DNA of 64,000 nt, taken from contig CAJWCU010000001.1 of the NCBI GenBank assembly GCA_913030825.1, forward strand, positions 62,001 to 126,000, in the 5' to 3' direction. The position numbers and the translations under genes are program-made. Below, piece after piece: positions 57,727 to 64,000 of this stretch (positions are counted from its first letter, which is position 1; the number at the start of each line of letters is the position of its first letter). The notes under the pieces were generated by a model. The model had not been told where the DNA came from and did not search any database. It saw only the letters and a program-made list of their open reading frames with translations. The DNA is from an uncultured Rhodospirillaceae bacterium (GTDB lineage Bacteria > Pseudomonadota > Alphaproteobacteria > Rhodospirillales > Casp-alpha2).

Positions 57727-60700
57727 CTATTTCTTGGCCCGGGATTTGGCAGCCGGTTTGGCCGCCGGTTTCGATGCCCTTTTGGCGGGCGCCTTGGCGG
57801 GTGCGGCGGCGGCTTTGGCCGGAGCCTTAGCAGGCGCCTTCGCGGGTGCCTTGGCCCGGCTGCGTCGGGCCGGCGCGGCGACCGTAAGCGCCTCGTCCAG
57901 GAAGGCGTCCAGTTCCGTCTTGTGCTTGCTGGCGCTGCCCGTGGCGGGCGAGGCGGCGGCGACGCGACCGGCATAGGACGGTTTCATCTGCTTGAGCTTC
58001 AACTCTTCCATCACCGCCATCATGGGCTCCAGGATAAAGCTCCAGGCGCCCATGTTCTTCGGCTCTTCCTGGCACCACATGAACTCGGCGTTTTTGAACC
58101 GCGAGAGTTCCTCGACCAGGGCGCTGTGCGGGAAGGGATAGAGCTGTTCGACGCGCAGCAGGTAGACGTCGTTGATGCCGCGCTTGGCGCGTTCCTCGAA
58201 CAGGTCGAAGTAGACCTTACCGGTGCAGAGCACGACGCGCTTGATCTTGTCGTCGGGGGCGAGGCCGCCCTTGACCAGCTGCGCGTCGTCCCACAGCACG
58301 CGATGGAACGACGTGTCCGGGCCCAGTTCGTCCAGCCGCGAGACACAAAGCTTGTGGCGTAGCAGCGATTTCGGCGTCATCAGGATCAGCGGTTTGCGGA
58401 AATTGCGCTTCAGCTGACGGCGCAGGACGTGGAAGTAGTTGGCCGGCGTCGTGCAGTTGCAGACCTGCCAGTTGTCGTCGGCGGAATTCTGCAGATAGCG
58501 TTCCAGGCGGGCCGAGGAATGCTCCGGACCCTGGCCTTCGTAGCCGTGCGGCAGAAGCATCACCAGGCCGCACATGCGCAGCCACTTCTGTTCGCCCGAG
58601 GAAATGAACTGGTCGATGATGACCTGGGCACCATTGGCGAAGTCGCCGAACTGGGCTTCCCAGAGAACCAGGGTCTGTGGTTCGGCCAGGGCATAGCCGT
58701 ATTCGAAGCCGAGCACGCCGAATTCGGACAGCGGCGAGTTCAGAACCTCGAACGGCGCCTGACCGAAGCGGATGTTTTGCAGCGGCGTGTAGCGCTCTTC
58801 CGTTTCCTGATCGATTAGCACGGAATGGCGCTGCGAGAAGGTGCCGCGTTCCGAATCCTCGCCCGACAGGCGCACGGGATGGCCTTCCACGGCCAGGGTG
58901 CCGAAGGCCAAAGCCTCCGCCGTCGCCCAATCGATGCCTTCGCCGGTTTGGAACATCTTGGCTTTGGCATCCAACTGGCGGGCGATCTTGGAATGCGGGG
59001 TGAAGTTTTCCGGCACCTTGGTCAGGGCGCCGCCGACTTCCTTGAGGAATTCTAAGCTGCAGGCCGTCTCGCCGCGCCGGGCGTCGCCCGTGGCGACGGC
59101 CATGCCCGACCAGACACCGTCCATCCAGTCGGCCTTGTTGGGCTTGTAGCCGGTCGATGCTTCGAAGGCTTCGTCCATCGTCTTGATGAAGGACTGCATC
59201 TGCTCTTCGGCTTCCTTCTCGTCCATCACGCCTTCGCGGATCAGCTTTTGGGCGTAGATGTTGAGGGTCGTCGGATGGACCTGGATGGTCTTGTACATCC
59301 GGGGCTGCGTGAACATCGGCTCGTCGCCTTCGTTATGGCCGTGGCGGCGATAACAGATCATGTCGATGACCACGTCTTTCTTGAACCGCTGGCGGTATTC
59401 CGTGGCGATGCGCGCGCAATGGACGACGGCTTCGACGTCGTCCGCGTTGACGTGGAAAATCGGGGCGGAGACGATCTTCGCCGCGTCCGAGCAATAGGGC
59501 GTCGCCCGGTGCTGCTTCGGGTTGGTGGTGAAGCCGATCTGGTTGTTGATGATGATATGGATCGTGCCGCCGGTCTGGTAGCCGATCAGGTTCGACAGGT
59601 CCAAGGTCTCCTGAATGATGCCCTGTCCCATGAATGCCGCATCGCCGTGCAGCAGGATGGTCATCACCTTTTCCATATCGGAATCGTTTTTCTGGCGCTG
59701 CTTGGCAGCCGTCTTGCCGAGGCAGACCGTATTGACGCATTCCAGGTGCGACGGGTTGGCCGTCAACGACAGGTGCACGGACTTGCCGTCGAACACGCGG
59801 TCGGCCGAGGCGCCCAGATGGTATTTCACGTCGCCGGAACCGCCGACGTCCTCGGGCTTCGATGCCCCGCCTTGGAATTCGTTGAGGATCGCCTGGAACG
59901 GCTTGCCCATGACATTGGCCAGCACGTTGAGACGCCCGCGGTGGGCCATGCCGAGGACGATTTCCTCTATCCCCAGCTGGCTGCCGCGTTTGAAGATCTG
60001 CTCCATCGCCGGGACCAGGCTTTCGCCGCCGTCCAGGCCGAAGCGCTTGGTGCCGGTGAATTTCTTGTCCAGATAACGCTCGAATCCTTCGGTTTCAATC
60101 AGTCGGTTGAGGATCGCGCGCTTGCCTTCGTTGGTGAAGGACGTCTGGTTGCGGATGCGCTCAATGCGTTCCTGCAGCCAGGATTTTTCTTCCGGACCCT
60201 GGATATGCATGAACTCGATCCCGATCGATCCGGAATAGGTTTCCTTCAGGATCTGCATGATGGTCCGCAGGGTCGCGGTTTCCAGTCCAAGGACGTAGTT
60301 GATGAAGATTTCCCGGTCCCAGTCCTTTTCCGTGAAGCCGTAGGACGCCGGGTCCAGTTCCGAATGGGGCGGCGGCTCGGTCAGGCCGAGCGGGTCCAGG
60401 TTGGCGTGCAGGTGGCCGCGCACGCGGTAGGCGCGGATCAGCATCAGGGCACGCAGGCTGTCGAGCGTCGCCTCGCGCACCTTGGCCGTGGACATGCGCT
60501 CGGTCGGCTGCGGGGCGGTGGCGCGGTCGTCGCTGCGGCGGTTGTGCCCGGCCGTCAGATGATCGGCCAGCGGCACGACGTCGCCGTGGCCGAGGATGGT
60601 CTCCGTGCGCGGCGCCCAACTGGCGCCGTCCTGCTCGCGGGTGAACCCGCGGGCGTCGTCCTCCAGGCCCTTGAAGAATTCCTGCCAGCGCAGGTCCACC

Positions 60701-60798
60701 GACCCCGGGTCGTCCATGTAGCGTTCATAAAGCTCCGCCACATAGACCGTGTTACCGGAATAGAGGAATTGAGTGGGGTCGAGATCGATTTCCGTCAT
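57727..60798 (-). CDS. sucA: 2-oxoglutarate dehydrogenase E1 with basic Ala/Lys/Pro tail
   Basis: This thiamine diphosphate enzyme decarboxylates 2-oxoglutarate and passes the succinyl group to SucB. The 1023-residue protein has the usual N-terminus (FLYSGNTVYVAELYERYMDD), the HRGRLNVLANVMGKP segment, GDAAFMGQGI and HNEGDEPMFTQP, all standard. The family normally ends soon after a conserved A-S-P-A-T-G segment (here SPATGSASKHKTELDAFLDE). Here about 50 residues follow, of which the last 47 (977-1023) hold 11 Lys and 5 Arg with no Asp or Glu, in repeats of K-A-P-A. Such a histone-like tail is not part of the catalytic core. Confidence 0.95.
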   Translation of the reverse strand: MTEIDLDPTQFLYSGNTVYVAELYERYMDDPGSVDLRWQEFFKGLEDDARGFTREQDGASWAPRTETILGHGDVVPLADHLTAGHNRRSDDRATAPQPTERMSTAKVREATLDSLRALMLIRAYRVRGHLHANLDPLGLTEPPPHSELDPASYGFTEKDWDREIFINYVLGLETATLRTIMQILKETYSGSIGIEFMHIQGPEEKSWLQERIERIRNQTSFTNEGKRAILNRLIETEGFERYLDKKFTGTKRFGLDGGESLVPAMEQIFKRGSQLGIEEIVLGMAHRGRLNVLANVMGKPFQAILNEFQGGASKPEDVGGSGDVKYHLGASADRVFDGKSVHLSLTANPSHLECVNTVCLGKTAAKQRQKNDSDMEKVMTILLHGDAAFMGQGIIQETLDLSNLIGYQTGGTIHIIINNQIGFTTNPKQHRATPYCSDAAKIVSAPIFHVNADDVEAVVHCARIATEYRQRFKKDVVIDMICYRRHGHNEGDEPMFTQPRMYKTIQVHPTTLNIYAQKLIREGVMDEKEAEEQMQSFIKTMDEAFEASTGYKPNKADWMDGVWSGMAVATGDARRGETACSLEFLKEVGGALTKVPENFTPHSKIARQLDAKAKMFQTGEGIDWATAEALAFGTLAVEGHPVRLSGEDSERGTFSQRHSVLIDQETEERYTPLQNIRFGQAPFEVLNSPLSEFGVLGFEYGYALAEPQTLVLWEAQFGDFANGAQVIIDQFISSGEQKWLRMCGLVMLLPHGYEGQGPEHSSARLERYLQNSADDNWQVCNCTTPANYFHVLRRQLKRNFRKPLILMTPKSLLRHKLCVSRLDELGPDTSFHRVLWDDAQLVKGGLAPDDKIKRVVLCTGKVYFDLFEERAKRGINDVYLLRVEQLYPFPHSALVEELSRFKNAEFMWCQEEPKNMGAWSFILEPMMAVMEELKLKQMKPSYAGRVAAASPATGSASKHKTELDAFLDEALTVAAPARRSRAKAPAKAPAKAPAKAAAAPAKAPAKRASKPAAKPAAKSRAKK

Positions 60799-60873
60799 GC
60801 CGCAAAAGGCGCACGGCCCGGCGCGCCCTCCCTGTTTTTTTGGGTGCTACGCCGGGACGATCCCTGGCGCAGG

Positions 60874-61748
60874 TTAGCCCTTGAACACCTTCATCATCGT
60901 TTCACCAAGCTCCGCCGGGGAATCCGAAACGTGGATTCCGGCGGCCTTCATTGCGTCGATCTTATCTTCCGCACCGCCTTTACCGCCAGAGATAATCGCA
61001 CCCGCGTGGCCCATTCGGCGACCCGGAGGCGCCGTGCGGCCGGCGATGAAGCCGACGACCGGTTTTTTGGTCCCCGACGCCTTCAGGAACGCGGCGCCGT
61101 CTTCCTCGGCCGAGCCGCCGATCTCGCCGATCATGACGATGGCTTCGGTGGCGTCGTCTTCGACGAACATTTCAAGGCAGTCGACGAAGTTGGTGCCGTT
61201 GATCGGGTCGCCGCCGATGCCGATGCAGGTCGTCTGACCCAGGCCCGGCTTGGTCGTCTGGGCGACGGCTTCGTAGGTCAGGGTGCCCGACCGCGACACG
61301 ATGCCGACTTTGCCGGGCAGGTGAATATGGCCCGGCATGATGCCGATCTTGCATTCGCCCGGCGTGATGATGCCGGGGCAGTTCGGGCCGATCAGACGCG
61401 ATTTGGAATTCTGCAGGGCGCGTTTGACCGGAATCATGTCGGCCACCGGAATGCCTTCGGTGATGCAGATGATCAGCGGAATTTCCGCGTCGATGGCTTC
61501 CAGGATCGCGTCGGCCGCGAAGGGCGGCGGCACGTAGATCACGCTCGCGTTGGCTTCGGCCTTGGCGACGGCTTCCTTGACCGTGTCGAACACGGGTAGG
61601 TCCAGATGCTTGGTGCCGCCTTTGCCCGGCGTCACGCCGCCGACCATGTTGGTGCCGTAGGCGATCGCCTGTTCGGAATGGAAGGTGCCCTGGGCACCGG
61701 TGAAGCCCTGGCAGATGACCCGGGTATTCTTATCGACGAGAACGGCCA

Positions 61749-61749
<1 letters not shown>
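60874..61749 (-). CDS. sucD: Succinyl-CoA synthetase alpha subunit
   Basis: The alpha subunit binds CoA and carries the phosphohistidine of the enzyme that couples succinyl-CoA to nucleotide triphosphate. The 291-residue protein has the CoA-binding segment [19 protein letters not shown]-type domain and the active-site His in [12 protein letters not shown]. Its ATG overlaps the sucC stop by one base, so the two subunits are made together. Confidence 0.96.
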
Positions 61750-62945
<1,196 letters not shown>

Positions 62946-62977
62946 GGCGTCCCCCTGAGCTCCTTCAAGCGCATTCC

Positions 62978-63013
62978 AAAAAAAACCGGCCCGCGCCCGG
63001 GGTGGGCGCGGGC
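62978..63013 (-). terminator. Strong intrinsic terminator between mdh and sucC
   Basis: On the minus strand GCCCGCGCCC (63013-63004) and GGGCGCGGGC (62998-62989) form a 10-bp all-GC stem with a 5-base loop, followed by CCGG and eight T residues (62985-62978). It lies 14 bases after the mdh stop and about 30 bases before the sucC start, so it separates mdh from the sucC-sucD-sucA-sucB-lpdA block or sets their ratio. Confidence 0.85.
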
Positions 63014-63026
63014 GGTCACTGACTAC

Positions 63027-64000
<974 letters not shown>

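Noticed and set aside
59248-61599. 783-codon plus-strand frame over sucA and sucD
   Set aside because: It is antisense to two conserved TCA genes and crosses their boundary. Length alone is not evidence in this composition.

Overview
The window is a GC-rich, almost gap-free bacterial chromosome segment. Its gene content and order point to an alphaproteobacterium, most likely a marine Rhodospirillales-type organism. The signs are the order mdh-sucC-sucD-sucA-sucB-lpd, an F1 operon atpHAGDC separate from Fo and next to priA, a DUF484-xerC pair, argD-argF with hslO close behind, an Lrp gene divergent from trxB followed by a LysR gene, and a Gram-negative (class GN) sortase with its dedicated target. 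This placement is inference from synteny. I see no rRNA, tRNA, CRISPR array, prophage or insertion sequence.

Layout. 1-3.5 kb: truncated MscS-type channel, an exported unknown protein, recX, and an ABC-2 permease. 3.6-8.2 kb: arginine synthesis (argD, argF) running into a GNAT acetyltransferase, hslO and a lipoprotein. 8.4-11.4 kb: LysE exporter, then a tight PepSY / cytochrome b561 / membrane-anchored LuxR operon, and a convergent Crp/Fnr regulator. 11.5-14.8 kb: an M20 hydrolase with a taurine-type permease and binding protein but no ATPase. 15-20 kb: trkH, folE, apaG and a divergent EF-G-like GTPase. 20.1-20.4 kb: a gene-free stretch that looks like a structured small RNA with a strong terminator. 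20.5-29.4 kb: LysR, trxB, Lrp, an enolase-superfamily enzyme, Sel1 and TPR proteins, an aspartate-type aminotransferase and a metY-like sulfhydrylase. 29.5-36.4 kb: VIT/vWA sortase target, class GN sortase, a fumarase/aspartase-superfamily lyase and uvrB. 36.4-42.6 kb: a small membrane protein, sixA, a CHASE2 histidine kinase, a FecR-domain protein and a divergent TpsB-type outer-membrane transporter. 42.7-54.3 kb: atpCDGAH, priA, DUF484, xerC and two transporters. 54.5-64 kb: the TCA block lpd-sucB-sucA-sucD-sucC-mdh, cut by the window end.

How the genes work together. The right end is core energy metabolism: malate dehydrogenase, succinyl-CoA synthetase, the 2-oxoglutarate dehydrogenase complex and the F1 part of ATP synthase. 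The centre holds cell-envelope and sensing modules. The most unusual sequence feature is that two enzymes of the TCA block, SucA and Mdh, each end in a histone-H1-like Ala/Lys/Pro tail with no acidic residue. Other points worth a second look are the candidate sRNA at 20.1-20.3 kb, a CHASE2 kinase whose membrane segment lies upstream of its first ATG behind a strong ribosome-binding site, an EF-G-like protein lacking the catalytic His, and an M20/ABC operon with no ATPase.
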